Positions 1-9,270 of a DNA stretch of 64,000 nt are shown here, piece by piece. The stretch is from JBBQFI01 sp038237805. Its GTDB lineage: Bacteria > Verrucomicrobiota > Verrucomicrobiia > Chthoniobacterales > UBA10450. Positions within the stretch are counted from its first letter, which is position 1; each line of letters opens with the position of its first letter. Under the pieces are notes generated by a model. It searched no databases. It had not been told where the DNA came from and saw only the letters and a list, made by a program, of their open reading frames with translations. Location of the stretch: positions 124,001 to 188,000 of the forward strand of contig JBBRYI010000007.1 of assembly GCA_038237805.1 (NCBI GenBank). Direction: 5' to 3'. The position numbers and the translations under genes were made by a program.

Positions 1-2
1 CT

Positions 3-620
3 AGAACGACAGCCGGTGCGCCTGCCCCCACGCCGGGAGCGATGCATACCGCAGTTCAACTAACGTTTTCTTGCGAGATTGCTTCTCTGCAGTTGACGCC
101 ATCTTTCAAAATGGGCGCACTTCAGCTTCGGCCCGTCTCGAAAGTCGTCATGATGCGTTTATCACCTTCACAACACCCGCAACCGGCCATGAATCTGCAA
201 ATCACTTTCGAAGTGGCCACGGTTCAGGCAACGGGTGGCGGCTTCGGCACAGTTCGCCTTACGCCCTCGCAACAGCAAAAACCTGGCGTTATCACGTCGC
301 CGGCCTTCACCATTGCCGGCGTGCAACTGGTCTCCAACTTCGAGAGTGCGCCTGTGCAACTCACGCCATCCCAACAAGGCAAGGCGTCAGTTCATATGAC
401 GGCCGCGTTCCAGATTTCAACGGTCGAGTTCTCGCCCTCCTTTGAGATCGCCTCCATTGTCCTCACTTCGAGCTCAAAGAATGTTTCCGTGCAGTTGCCC
501 GGGGCGGGCCCGAGTGCAATCGAAGGCGCTCCTGTTTTCGAAGTCGCTAACATGCAGGTGGGCGGGAACGGGGAAATTGGCTTGATTCAACTCAGTCCGC
601 CCGGCGCCGCGCGTCGCTAA
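3..620 (+). CDS. Repetitive beta-rich protein, 3' end only
   Basis: The reading frame is open to the left edge of the window, so the start lies outside and only about 205 residues are seen. It is built of degenerate repeats of roughly 20 residues in which a hydrophobic alternating stretch (F-x-I/V-A-x-V/L-Q-L) is followed by T-P-S-Q-Q or similar; VQLTPSQQ-like blocks recur several times. The alternation of hydrophobic and polar residues suggests stacked beta strands. It has no Cys pairs, catalytic motif or membrane segment. I do not recognise the family. It ends 12 bases before the stop of the convergent aminopeptidase gene. Function unknown. Confidence 0.6.
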   Translation, partial: RTTAGAPAPTPGAMHTAVQLTFSCEIASLQLTPSFKMGALQLRPVSKVVMMRLSPSQHPQPAMNLQITFEVATVQATGGGFGTVRLTPSQQQKPGVITSPAFTIAGVQLVSNFESAPVQLTPSQQGKASVHMTAAFQISTVEFSPSFEIASIVLTSSSKNVSVQLPGAGPSAIEGAPVFEVANMQVGGNGEIGLIQLSPPGAARR

Positions 621-632
621 ATTGACGGGCCT

Positions 633-1748
633 TTAACGCCTAACGAGTTGATTTCGATTGAGTGAGCGGAGTTGTTTCGGAAGAAACTCTCCGTCTCGAC
701 GAATCAACTTTCCATCGAAATAAATTTCGCCGCCGCCGTAATCGGGCCGTTGAATGTTGACCATGTCCCAGTGGACCTGGCTGCGGTTTCCGTTATCAGC
801 CTCCTCATAGGCCTGTCCGGGTGTGAAATGGAAAGAACCCGCAATTTTTTCATCGAATAGGATGTCTCGCATCGGTTCGAGAATGCGGGGATTAAAGGCA
901 ATTGAGAATTCGCCGATGTAACGCGCACCCGGATCGGAATCGAGAATCTTATTCAATTTCGCGGTCTGATTACCTGTCGCTTCGACGATTTTTCCATCTC
1001 TAAATTCCAATCGGATATTATCGAAGCCGATGCTCTGATAAATTGTTGGGGCATTAAATGTGATGTGGCCTTGGACTGAATCCCTGACTGGACACGAGAA
1101 AACTTCACCGTCCGGAATGTTGCGATCACCTCCGCAGACGACGGCCCCAATTTCCTTGATGCTGAATCGCAAATCAGTTCCGGGTCCCTTCAGTTCCACC
1201 CGGTCCGTTTTTTCCATCAGCGTCTTGAGTGCCTTCATGCCCGGTTGGAGTTTTCGGTAATCGAGAGTGCAGACATCGAAGTAAAAATCTTCGAAGGCTT
1301 CCGTGCTCATGCCGGCGAGCTGAGCCATTGATGGCGTAGGCCAGCGCAGAACGACCCACTTTGTTTTCTTCACTCGCTGGTCCTGGACCGGCCGCATTCT
1401 TTTTGCGAGGAGCTTCATCTGATTCGCAGGAACGTCGGAGAGCTCGGTGATGTTATGACTGCCGCGCAACCCGATGTAGGCGTCCATTCTTTTCATGCGC
1501 GCAAGTTCGTGGATGGCGATCAGATTCAGTTGTCGTTCCGTGCCTTCCAAGGCGAGTTCCCGACTGACACGCGCGTGCTGGATTTGAGTGAACGGTAAAG
1601 CGCCGACACTCCGCGCAGCACGGACCAGAGCGATCGTCATTTCGTCCGGCACGTCGAAAGCCTCGATCAAGACAGTCTCGTTGCGTTTTAATGTGGTGGA
1701 ATATTCCACCAGCAATTTTGCCAGCTTATCAAAGCGCGAATCTTGCAT
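633..1748 (-). CDS. M29-family aminopeptidase
   Basis: Metal-dependent cytosolic aminopeptidase of the AmpS/PepS (M29) type, 371 aa, the usual family length. Expected metal-binding residues are visible in the C-terminal half: Glu in IPDGEVF, Glu in IGEFSIAFNP, His in GSFHFTPGQAY and the His/Asp of VHWDMV. The N-terminal half carries the family's conserved LLVEYSTTLKRNETVLIEA opening. ATG at 1748 gives a complete domain. It is the last gene of a leftward block (fabF to here), 44 bases after rsmB. Its final codons contain one copy of the dispersed TCGTTAGG motif directly before the stop. The family assignment is firm; the substrate range is not predictable. Confidence 0.9.
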   Translation of the reverse strand: MQDSRFDKLAKLLVEYSTTLKRNETVLIEAFDVPDEMTIALVRAARSVGALPFTQIQHARVSRELALEGTERQLNLIAIHELARMKRMDAYIGLRGSHNITELSDVPANQMKLLAKRMRPVQDQRVKKTKWVVLRWPTPSMAQLAGMSTEAFEDFYFDVCTLDYRKLQPGMKALKTLMEKTDRVELKGPGTDLRFSIKEIGAVVCGGDRNIPDGEVFSCPVRDSVQGHITFNAPTIYQSIGFDNIRLEFRDGKIVEATGNQTAKLNKILDSDPGARYIGEFSIAFNPRILEPMRDILFDEKIAGSFHFTPGQAYEEADNGNRSQVHWDMVNIQRPDYGGGEIYFDGKLIRRDGEFLPKQLRSLNRNQLVRR

Positions 1749-1792
1749 AAGAGATTAATGATTCCATTGGCACGAAGGGATGCAAATGACGG

Positions 1793-3028
1793 TTAAGACT
1801 CGCGGACAAACTTGGCCGCGAAGGCGCCATCGAACCCATCGCGAAATGGCGTGACCATTCTTTGTTCGACTAACTTGAAGTTTGAGAATTCTTTCAAGAG
1901 GAGAGCCACGACTTGTCCATTTTCTTCCGGCTCAAGACTGCACGTGCTATAAACCAAAACACCGCCGCGTTTCAGCAACCTCATGACATTGCGCATGATT
2001 GTTACTTGTCGCTTTTGCATGCGCACGAATTCATCCGCGGCTAGTCGCCAGCGAACGTCAACGCGGCGGCGCATCACGCCTGTATTGCTGCATGGTGCGT
2101 CGACCAGGATTCGATCAAACTCAGCAAGTGGTGGATCTGTGACATTTTGTGGCCAGTTGCACTGCAGCACGGTCGCGATTTCGACTCCGAGCCGATCCAG
2201 ATTTTCTTGCAACAGTTTGATACGTTCCGAGTCGCGATCGCACGCGACAATCGAGCCGCGGTTTTTCATCCCCTGCGCAAGCAGACAAGTCTTGCCGCCG
2301 GGAGCCGCGCATGCATCCAAAACATTTTCGCCAGGCTGCGGATCGAGCAGCTCACACGCGAGTGTCGTGCTCGGATCTTGAATATAAAAGAGTCCGGCTG
2401 CAAGCGCATCGATTGGCACGCGAACAAGCTCCACCATATCGGGATTATTCGGGAGGGGATGATTCTCCGGATTAGTCCGAAGAAAATCTCTCGGCTGAAT
2501 TTTAAGCTGGTTGATCCGGCCGTACATGTGCGGCGGACGATTGTTCCACTCGACCAAAGATTCGGCCGATACGTCTCCGAAATTTTTCTGCCACCGCACG
2601 ATGAGGAAGTTCGGCTGCGAAAACCGGGTGCTGAGGGGCTGCCGAGTTGCTTGCGTTCGTAATTCCTGCTCTCGGCGTTGGGCGCCGCGCAGAACCGCAT
2701 TGATTAGCGCACGCTGTTTCGGGCGAGCTAGTTTTACAGTCTCGTGGATGGCAGCATGTTCCGGCGTTCGCAAAAGAAACAACTGATATAGACCGAGTCG
2801 CAGAAAATCTCGCGATTGATCGTCCAGGTTGCCCTTGCGCAACAAGTCGATCCAAAAATCGAGGAGACTTAAATTGCGCAGAACCCCGTAAAAAAGTTCG
2901 CGGGCAAAACCGCGATCTGAATCGCTCAATGACTCGTTGGCAACGCGGTCCTGGATAATCGCGTCGGCAAAGCGTTCTTTCCTGCGCCATTCGCCGAGAG
3001 CGGCCGCCGCGACGCTGCGTGCCGACAT
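1793..3028 (-). CDS. rsmB: 16S rRNA (cytosine-967-C5)-methyltransferase RsmB
   Basis: S-adenosylmethionine-dependent methylase that modifies C967 of 16S rRNA, 411 aa. An N-terminal NusB-like RNA-binding domain (about residues 1-130) is followed by a Rossmann methylase domain. Visible motifs are the SAM loop LDACAAPGGKTCLLAQ, the catalytic-region PCSNTGVMRRR and the second cysteine motif YSTCSLEPEEN. Start ATG at 3028, 17 bases after the ugd stop, which indicates one transcript. The order and motif spacing match RsmB rather than the NusB-less RsmF type. Confidence 0.93.
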   Translation of the reverse strand: MSARSVAAAALGEWRRKERFADAIIQDRVANESLSDSDRGFARELFYGVLRNLSLLDFWIDLLRKGNLDDQSRDFLRLGLYQLFLLRTPEHAAIHETVKLARPKQRALINAVLRGAQRREQELRTQATRQPLSTRFSQPNFLIVRWQKNFGDVSAESLVEWNNRPPHMYGRINQLKIQPRDFLRTNPENHPLPNNPDMVELVRVPIDALAAGLFYIQDPSTTLACELLDPQPGENVLDACAAPGGKTCLLAQGMKNRGSIVACDRDSERIKLLQENLDRLGVEIATVLQCNWPQNVTDPPLAEFDRILVDAPCSNTGVMRRRVDVRWRLAADEFVRMQKRQVTIMRNVMRLLKRGGVLVYSTCSLEPEENGQVVALLLKEFSNFKLVEQRMVTPFRDGFDGAFAAKFVRES

Positions 3029-3045
3029 GAGTTGTGTCGCCCCTG

Positions 3046-4359
3046 CTAATGCGGCTTTACCGCTTTGCGTCCAATCGAGTGATAATGAAAACCGAGCTCG
3101 GCCATCGTTCGCGGGTCGAAAACATTTCGCCCGTCGAAAATGATCGGAGTTGTCATTCGTTCTTTAACTACGGCGAGGTCGACATTTAAAAACTCCCCCC
3201 ATTCTGTCGCGACGACCAGAGCTTCTACTCCATCGACCGCTGCCAGGGCGGAGTCCACGAACGTCGCGCCGGAAATGGCTTCGACTGCGCGCGCTTTTTC
3301 CATTCCTTTAGGATCGTAAACGATCACGTGCGCTCCCTCGCGCAACATGTCGGCAACGATATCAATCGCGACGGAAGAGCGAATATCGTCCGTATCCGGT
3401 TTGAATGTGAGACCCCACACCGCGATCTTCTTGTCGCGCAAAACCCACAACGTTTCGCGCATCGCTTTTAAGAACCGATCCTTCTGTGACGCATTGATCC
3501 GCTGCACTTCTTTTAGAAGTGTGAATGGCACTCCCAGGTGTTCGCTGATCGTGATGAAAGCGGCGATGTCTTTCGGAAAACAGGATCCGCCGTAACCGAT
3601 GCCGGCGTTGAGAAAATTGCGCCCGATTCGTTGGTCCATGCCAATGCCATCCGCAACTTTTTCGACGTCGGCCCCGCTCGCTTCGCAAATTGCTGAGACC
3701 GCATTGATGTAGGAAATCTTGAGTGCGAGAAATGAATTGGCGGCGTGCTTAATCAACTCGGCACTGTTGACATCAGTGACAAGGATCGGTGCCATGAAAG
3801 GTTCGTAAACTTTCTTCATCAAATCGACCGCCTGCTGGCTTTGCGCGCCGATGACAATCCGGTCCGGGTGCATCAAGTCGCCGACAGCGCAACCTTCCCG
3901 CAAAAACTCCGGATTGCTCACGACATCGAATTTTGCGCCGTGGCGATTATAGCGTTTGATCGACTCGGCCACTTTCTCGCCGGTCTTTACCGGGACTGTG
4001 CTCTTATCTACGATGACGCGATAATCTTTGAGAACGCCGGCGATATCGCGCGCAACTTTCTCGATAAAACTTAAGTCAACGCTTCCGTCCGGCTGCTGCG
4101 GCGTCGGCACCGCGATAAAGATAATTTGGGAATTATCGACCCCTTCCTCGATGCTGCCGGTGAAACGCAAACGATGTGCGGAGACGTTGCGATGAATAAC
4201 TTCTTCCAGGCCCGGCTCGTAAATCGGAACTTTCCCCGCTTGCAGCGACTCGATTTTTTTCGGGTCGTTATCGACACAGATAACAGTGTGACCGACATCG
4301 GCAAAACATGCGCCGGTAACAAGACCAACATAGCCTGAACCGATGATAGAAATTTCCAT
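3046..4359 (-). CDS. ugd: UDP-glucose 6-dehydrogenase
   Basis: Oxidises UDP-glucose to UDP-glucuronate with two NAD+, supplying uronic acid for surface polysaccharide or LPS. From ATG 4359 the protein is 437 aa and opens with the NAD-binding IIGSGYVGLVTGACFADVGH motif. The catalytic region NAGIGYGGSCFPKD contains the active-site Cys, and the UDP-binding domain follows. An in-frame ATG 12 bases upstream (4371) would only add MVFI, so 4359 is preferred because the Rossmann strand normally starts at the N-terminus. It lies between lptD and rsmB in a leftward block, which fits an envelope role. Confidence 0.93.
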   Translation of the reverse strand: MEISIIGSGYVGLVTGACFADVGHTVICVDNDPKKIESLQAGKVPIYEPGLEEVIHRNVSAHRLRFTGSIEEGVDNSQIIFIAVPTPQQPDGSVDLSFIEKVARDIAGVLKDYRVIVDKSTVPVKTGEKVAESIKRYNRHGAKFDVVSNPEFLREGCAVGDLMHPDRIVIGAQSQQAVDLMKKVYEPFMAPILVTDVNSAELIKHAANSFLALKISYINAVSAICEASGADVEKVADGIGMDQRIGRNFLNAGIGYGGSCFPKDIAAFITISEHLGVPFTLLKEVQRINASQKDRFLKAMRETLWVLRDKKIAVWGLTFKPDTDDIRSSVAIDIVADMLREGAHVIVYDPKGMEKARAVEAISGATFVDSALAAVDGVEALVVATEWGEFLNVDLAVVKERMTTPIIFDGRNVFDPRTMAELGFHYHSIGRKAVKPH

Positions 4360-4433
4360 GATGAAAACCAACCGCGCTCAAAGGGAGCGCCGGAACGAAC
4401 AGGCAAATCGCGAAAAATGCAATAGGCCAGCGA

Positions 4434-6692
4434 TCACGGAGTTGTATCGCCAGTTCCTGAGGGATCAAAGTTCAAATCAAAGCCGAATTTCGGAAATGCT
4501 TTGAGAGTAAAGGTAAGGAGGACACCATATTCTTTCACTCCCGCGTTATCGCGGATGATTGCTCCGAAGGACGCAACCCAACTCGTTAGGTCACGATAAA
4601 CAGAGTAGCGCTGCGATTCCAAAATCCCCGTATCCGCTTCGTATTGTTCGGAGACGCCCACACCCCAGTTATCGTTGATTCGATAATAACCGCCCACGGT
4701 AAACAAACTGCTGTTTAGGAAAAACGGATTGTTGTCCAGGTAACGATGTCCGACGCTCACTTGCAGGTTTGCCGTCGGTTGAAATAGAAAACTCGTGTTG
4801 ACCTCGGTGAAGCCTTGGTCGAAAGCCGGCACCTGGGAGTTAATCACGAGGGCACTCCACGGTACCGGCGTGAAACGCAGGCGATTAAAAAGGTTCGAGT
4901 ACTGCGTCTTGTCGAATGGGTTTGAAAAATTTACATCGATAAATGTTTCGAGCTCGAGCCAGCTCACGGTCAAATCATCGCGCCGTGTTTGCAGCCGATT
5001 GCGCACGCCCACGCGCCAGATTGACCAGTCGTCAATGGAATCGATGGAAGTGAATTGCGGAAAGTCGATCGGCCGCAACTGGGTCGAGGGTTGGTAGCGA
5101 TCGAATTGCAGGATGGCCGCTGGATCGGGATTGGTGTCCGAGACGTAGGAAAAATTGGTGAAGGGTTGAATGATGTGGCGCAAACCATCCAAGCCAAGCG
5201 ACCGGCTTTGGGCATCCTCCCACGTGCGTGAAACCTTAAATGATGCTTCTACGCCGGTGTTGAAGACGGTCCGAACTTTCGCACCCCCTTTTTCCAAGGG
5301 ACTCGCGAGCGTGGGGTCGGGCAAAAGGAAATCTGGAATCAACGGGTCGGGATTGGGAGTAAAAATCGTTTTTCCCAGATCGCGAGTCTCGCTGTAATAA
5401 GTCGCGCGAAATCCGACCCGAGGGACGATCGATAACCAACCGAAGTATGTATTCGGATATAGAAGCTGATGAAACGTATCAGCTCGGAAAGCTCCGTAAT
5501 CCTCGAACCCGGAATCGCGCGCAAAATTACGATGCAAATCCGCCACTCCGGTTTCGCCTTCGTAGAAAATTGGTCCCCCAAAGAGAGCGTGCCGTTTGAT
5601 GTCGAGCACCACTTCAGGAAAACGTTCGGTCGTGTCAAAAAAGCTGTTTGCCTGAAAACGCGCGATTGCCGTGAGTGTGTAGAAGGGATTGGTTTTGGTT
5701 AACGCAACAACATTATCGGGCTGCGGATCATAGCGGAATTCGCTTTGATAGAAATCCTGAAGCACGAACGCGTCACTCAACTTCGTCACATTGACCGTGG
5801 CGTAGAGATCGTGATTCTCAGTGAAGTAAGTCTGATCCTGGAAGCTTACCCGATAGCGCGAAGTTGGGATCGACCCGCGCGGTAAAGTTGTTCGATTGAT
5901 CTGCGGATTTTGATCCTGCAGAAAATAAGTCTTCAGCCTCGCATAGCTTTCTTTGTCCTTACCGTAATTGACGTCAGATTCGAAACCGAGCGCTTCGCCG
6001 CGTCGCACCCGGTAATCGAGACGAACGCGTCCATGTATCTCCTTCGTGATGGGAAAAGCGACCTGAGTCAGAAGTGAAGGGCCCCACGAACTTAGATAAG
6101 CGGGCGAAATGGAAAAGCTGAAAGCGTCATCAAGCGATTGGTAAAGATAGGGCCACCAAAGCACTGGTACTTTGCCGATGTAGAAAGAAACATTTTGGAA
6201 AATGACTCGATCGTTTTCGTAAATACGCACCGTCTTCGCTCGGAGATGAAAGCTCGGGTCTGCGGAATCGTCTGTCGTGAAGGTTCCGTTTTTCACGATT
6301 GTTTCGTTGTCGGAAAGGACCGCTATCTCTTCGCCCTCGACAAAGTAAGGGGGATAATCCCCGCGCATGTTGCGGGCGCGAATTTCTTTTGTATCGACAT
6401 TGTAGATACCGCTCTCGCCGACGTAGAGATGCGTACCGCGATAGATGCGGACGTTGCCTTCGACTTCGACGTCGTGCGTAGCCGAGTTGTATTTAGCGCG
6501 ATCGGCATAGATATCGGTATCGCCGACATGGATGGCGACATTATCGCGCGCCGTGGCAATGCCGTTTTCGTAGGTGGTTTCGCCGGTGGAGTTGATCTCC
6601 ACGGGAAGATTTCCCGGTGTTGACGGCGTCTGCGCCGTCGCCACGCTCGCTGAGGCAAGAACCAAAAGAATCAGCGGGAACAGCTTGCGCAT
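4434..6692 (-). CDS. lptD: LPS-assembly outer-membrane protein LptD
   Basis: Large outer-membrane barrel that inserts lipopolysaccharide into the outer leaflet. ATG 6692 gives 752 aa and puts a clear signal peptide (MRKLFPLILLVLASASVATAQ) at the N-terminus. The longer frame from 6746 would bury it, so I reject that start. An OstA-type jellyroll domain follows (about residues 30-170, e.g. IYADRAKYNSATHDVEVEGN), then a long beta-barrel region rich in aromatic strands ending near the C-terminus. It is flanked by a ketosynthase-like gene upstream and ugd downstream. It holds one TCGTTAGG copy at 4583. Cys content is low, so the disulfide arrangement of the E. coli protein is not obvious. Confidence 0.9.
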   Translation of the reverse strand: MRKLFPLILLVLASASVATAQTPSTPGNLPVEINSTGETTYENGIATARDNVAIHVGDTDIYADRAKYNSATHDVEVEGNVRIYRGTHLYVGESGIYNVDTKEIRARNMRGDYPPYFVEGEEIAVLSDNETIVKNGTFTTDDSADPSFHLRAKTVRIYENDRVIFQNVSFYIGKVPVLWWPYLYQSLDDAFSFSISPAYLSSWGPSLLTQVAFPITKEIHGRVRLDYRVRRGEALGFESDVNYGKDKESYARLKTYFLQDQNPQINRTTLPRGSIPTSRYRVSFQDQTYFTENHDLYATVNVTKLSDAFVLQDFYQSEFRYDPQPDNVVALTKTNPFYTLTAIARFQANSFFDTTERFPEVVLDIKRHALFGGPIFYEGETGVADLHRNFARDSGFEDYGAFRADTFHQLLYPNTYFGWLSIVPRVGFRATYYSETRDLGKTIFTPNPDPLIPDFLLPDPTLASPLEKGGAKVRTVFNTGVEASFKVSRTWEDAQSRSLGLDGLRHIIQPFTNFSYVSDTNPDPAAILQFDRYQPSTQLRPIDFPQFTSIDSIDDWSIWRVGVRNRLQTRRDDLTVSWLELETFIDVNFSNPFDKTQYSNLFNRLRFTPVPWSALVINSQVPAFDQGFTEVNTSFLFQPTANLQVSVGHRYLDNNPFFLNSSLFTVGGYYRINDNWGVGVSEQYEADTGILESQRYSVYRDLTSWVASFGAIIRDNAGVKEYGVLLTFTLKAFPKFGFDLNFDPSGTGDTTP

Positions 6693-6746
6693 GGCGGTGG
6701 CCGAAGGTATCGGAGCACCTTCGTTTTGGAAAGTTAAAAGCGTCAC

Positions 6747-7865
6747 TTAGAGGCTCTTGCTCAAGCGCAAACCGGCGACCTGCTGATTCAGGCCGCAGGT
6801 TGAAACGATGGCATGCCTGAAAGAATCGATCTCGGTTCGTGCATGCGAAATTTGCAGCGCAGAATGGCGGGAGGCGTGGAGGACGGGCGGAGCTTGTGCG
6901 GTAAGCAATGCCTGGGCGGCTGTGACGATCTGCCAGACCGATCCTGCCGCAACACCTTCGCCCAGCGCAGGCTTCACTGTGTAAACGAATGCCCTGGGAA
7001 TCTTTTGTAGAATGGCCTCTTCTTCGGCCAGGTCGATGAATGTTCCATTTGCACTCGCGACAACAACACTGGTGCTGTCTGGTTCCAACTCCGCGTATAC
7101 ATCGCGCAGCAATGCAGCAGCATCCTGCCTTTTCTTAAAATTTCCGCCGGCAACAATCCGGTCGAGGATGATTGGTCCGTCGCGGGCGATGACGAGTGCG
7201 CCTGCTCCTTCGCTCAAGACCATTCCGCGAGGTGGTCGGTGGAAAGGTTCAATCGGAGGCGCAGCGCGAAGTAGACGCCATTTCCGATAGGCATCGCAGA
7301 GGAGCCAATCGATTTCTTCCGCCGCAACCACGAGACAATGATCAACCGACTCGTTACGCATGAGGTCCGCGGCCATTTGCACGGCAAGTATCCCGACCGC
7401 GCCATCGCCGACCAATGTGTAACTGGCTCCCGTGACGCCGAGAATCGCGGCGAGATGGCTCGCCGGGGCATTGAACACAGTCTCAGGAAACAGTAGCGGA
7501 CTAGCCGACTGCGCGCCGGATGCCACGATGTCGTGGTAAAAGCGTTTGGTGTAAATGACACCGCCGTTCGAGGTCGCGAAAATTAGCGCGGTGCGGGCTG
7601 CATCTTTCTCGGAAGTGAGGCCTGCATCATTAAGGGCCGCTACTCCAGCCGCGACCGCGAAACGTGATATGGCGCTTGAACGTCGCAAGCGCGGATGCGT
7701 GGGCGCAGTTTCCGGGACGCGAAATGCGGGATACTTGTGCGGGCTGATTGGATTCGAAACGGTCTCCGCCAGCGCTTCTTCGCTCTCGAGAAGTTTGTTC
7801 CAAACATTCGCGATTTCATGGCCGAGCGGGGTAACCCAACCCATGCCGCGAATTGCGAGATTCAT
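6747..7865 (-). CDS. Catalytically dead ketosynthase-like protein (KS-beta / chain-length-factor type)
   Basis: Thiolase-fold beta-ketoacyl-ACP synthase relative of 372 aa, but all three catalytic residues are replaced. The Cys of TACASG becomes Asp (TLVGDGAVGI), the first His (NAHGTATP) becomes Asn (ASANGTFID), and the second His (KGMMGHSLGAAG) becomes Glu (KPALGEGVAAGS). The rest of the fold is intact and the frame is uninterrupted. Start ATG overlaps the stop of the upstream active fabF by four bases (ATGA), implying translational coupling and probably a heterodimer like the KS-alpha/KS-beta pairs of type II polyketide and aryl-polyene systems. Directly followed by lptD. The partner role is inference; the residue losses are read from the sequence. 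Confidence 0.8.
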   Translation of the reverse strand: MNLAIRGMGWVTPLGHEIANVWNKLLESEEALAETVSNPISPHKYPAFRVPETAPTHPRLRRSSAISRFAVAAGVAALNDAGLTSEKDAARTALIFATSNGGVIYTKRFYHDIVASGAQSASPLLFPETVFNAPASHLAAILGVTGASYTLVGDGAVGILAVQMAADLMRNESVDHCLVVAAEEIDWLLCDAYRKWRLLRAAPPIEPFHRPPRGMVLSEGAGALVIARDGPIILDRIVAGGNFKKRQDAAALLRDVYAELEPDSTSVVVASANGTFIDLAEEEAILQKIPRAFVYTVKPALGEGVAAGSVWQIVTAAQALLTAQAPPVLHASRHSALQISHARTEIDSFRHAIVSTCGLNQQVAGLRLSKSL

Positions 7866-9088
7866 GCTGCTCTCTGCATGATGACCGAGGCATTGGTGCC
7901 ACCAAAGCCAAATGAGTTGGAAAGAACGGCGCGAATGGCCGCCTGCTGCGATTGATTGGCAATAATGTTAAGGCGCAGTTCGGAGTCCCCTGTGCGGAAG
8001 TTAATGTTAGGCGGCAGGAATTGATGCTGCAGAGCGAGCATGCTGATGACTGCTTCAATTGCGCCAGCGGCGCCTAACGAGTGTCCCATCATGCCCTTAG
8101 TGGAACTGACGGGTACACTGGAAAATAATTCCGCAATCGCTTTTCCTTCGGCTGCATCGTTGAAGGGCGTGGCGGTTCCGTGCGCATTAATGTAATCAAT
8201 CTCATTCGTCTCCAAATCTGCGGATGCCAAAGCCCGCTCCATCGCCTGGCGCGGCCCAATCCCTGAAGGATGGGGTTGAGTCAAATGATGATTATCGGTC
8301 GAAATTCCGTAGCCTGTGATTTCCGCGAGAATCGTAGCGCCGCGAGATTGTGCGGCATCAAGATTTTCCAACGCGAGCAACGCGGCGCCTTCACCAAGAA
8401 CCATTCCAGTGCGCGCAGCATCAAAGGGCCGGCACTTCTCGGGCGTTGAAGCTTGCAGCGAATCGAAGCCGACAAACACGAGCTCGGAAAGTGCATCATA
8501 TCCACCAGTGAGGACGCGCTCATAGCGACCGGATCGGATGCATTCAAAAGCGTGACCGATCGCGTTGGTGCCGGAAGCGCACGCGTTCGCAATCACCTGA
8601 CACGGAGCAGAGATTCCGAGCGCAGCTTGAGCATCGAGAATTGGTTTCTGAGGCAGGTAATTCGCTATCCAGGTCGGCGTGTGCCGGTTGCCATTACCGC
8701 GTTGCAAGGAGCGGTAATATTCCTCGCCGAATGTCATGCCCCCACTCGTCGTACCGACGACGGTAAGCTGCGGTTCGAACTGCGGAGCCTGCGCTAAGAC
8801 TTGTTCCAAAGCGCAAATCACCATTCGCGCGGCGCGATGCAAACGCTCTGGACGCCGCAAATGAGTTGTAGCTGCGGCACGGAGTTGATCATCGCGAATC
8901 TGCCCTGCCGTCTTGCAGCGGCATTGCTCAACCGAAAATTGCGTGATCTCCGTCACACAGTCGCGTCCCTGCCGCAACGCGTCTGCCGTTTCTGCCAGAC
9001 CGAATCCCAGAGGGCTGACAATTCCTGCGGCCACTACTGCGACTCTCACGCGCTCGCCGTGCTTCGTTGGTAGGTTTATTTCAGGCAT
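7862..9088 (-). CDS. fabF: Beta-ketoacyl-ACP synthase II-type enzyme
   Basis: Condensing enzyme of type II fatty acid or polyketide synthesis, 408 aa. The complete Cys-His-His triad is visible: ANACASGTNAIGHA (Cys), INAHGTATPFND (His) and KGMMGHSLGAAG (His). The glycine-rich NSFGFGGTNAS motif closes the protein. It is the first gene of the leftward block, with its promoter expected in the 182-base gap before the divergent RRM gene. It overlaps the dead ketosynthase by four bases. No acyl carrier protein or ketoreductase gene lies nearby, so whether it is the housekeeping FabF or a specialised paralogue is open. The pairing suggests the latter. Confidence 0.87.
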   Translation of the reverse strand: MPEINLPTKHGERVRVAVVAAGIVSPLGFGLAETADALRQGRDCVTEITQFSVEQCRCKTAGQIRDDQLRAAATTHLRRPERLHRAARMVICALEQVLAQAPQFEPQLTVVGTTSGGMTFGEEYYRSLQRGNGNRHTPTWIANYLPQKPILDAQAALGISAPCQVIANACASGTNAIGHAFECIRSGRYERVLTGGYDALSELVFVGFDSLQASTPEKCRPFDAARTGMVLGEGAALLALENLDAAQSRGATILAEITGYGISTDNHHLTQPHPSGIGPRQAMERALASADLETNEIDYINAHGTATPFNDAAEGKAIAELFSSVPVSSTKGMMGHSLGAAGAIEAVISMLALQHQFLPPNINFRTGDSELRLNIIANQSQQAAIRAVLSNSFGFGGTNASVIMQRAA

Positions 9089-9270
9089 TTAGGCGCGAAA
9101 AAGATGGTTTTGTTTCCATTTGCTTTCTGCAAGAAAGGGCTCTACTAATCAGGCCGAAAAGGAAACGAAAGTGCGGGACCTTGGTGGATTGTCAGTGAGT
9201 TTATCAGTGGCGATTTGAAATCCGATGAGCGGGAACAGTGACCTGGCAGCGTTTTCCACAATAAACTCCG

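Noticed and set aside
6747..7865. Treating the dead ketosynthase as a pseudogene
   Set aside because: The frame is intact, full length, coupled to fabF by ATGA, and the substitutions match the KS-beta pattern, so a functional non-catalytic partner is more likely.
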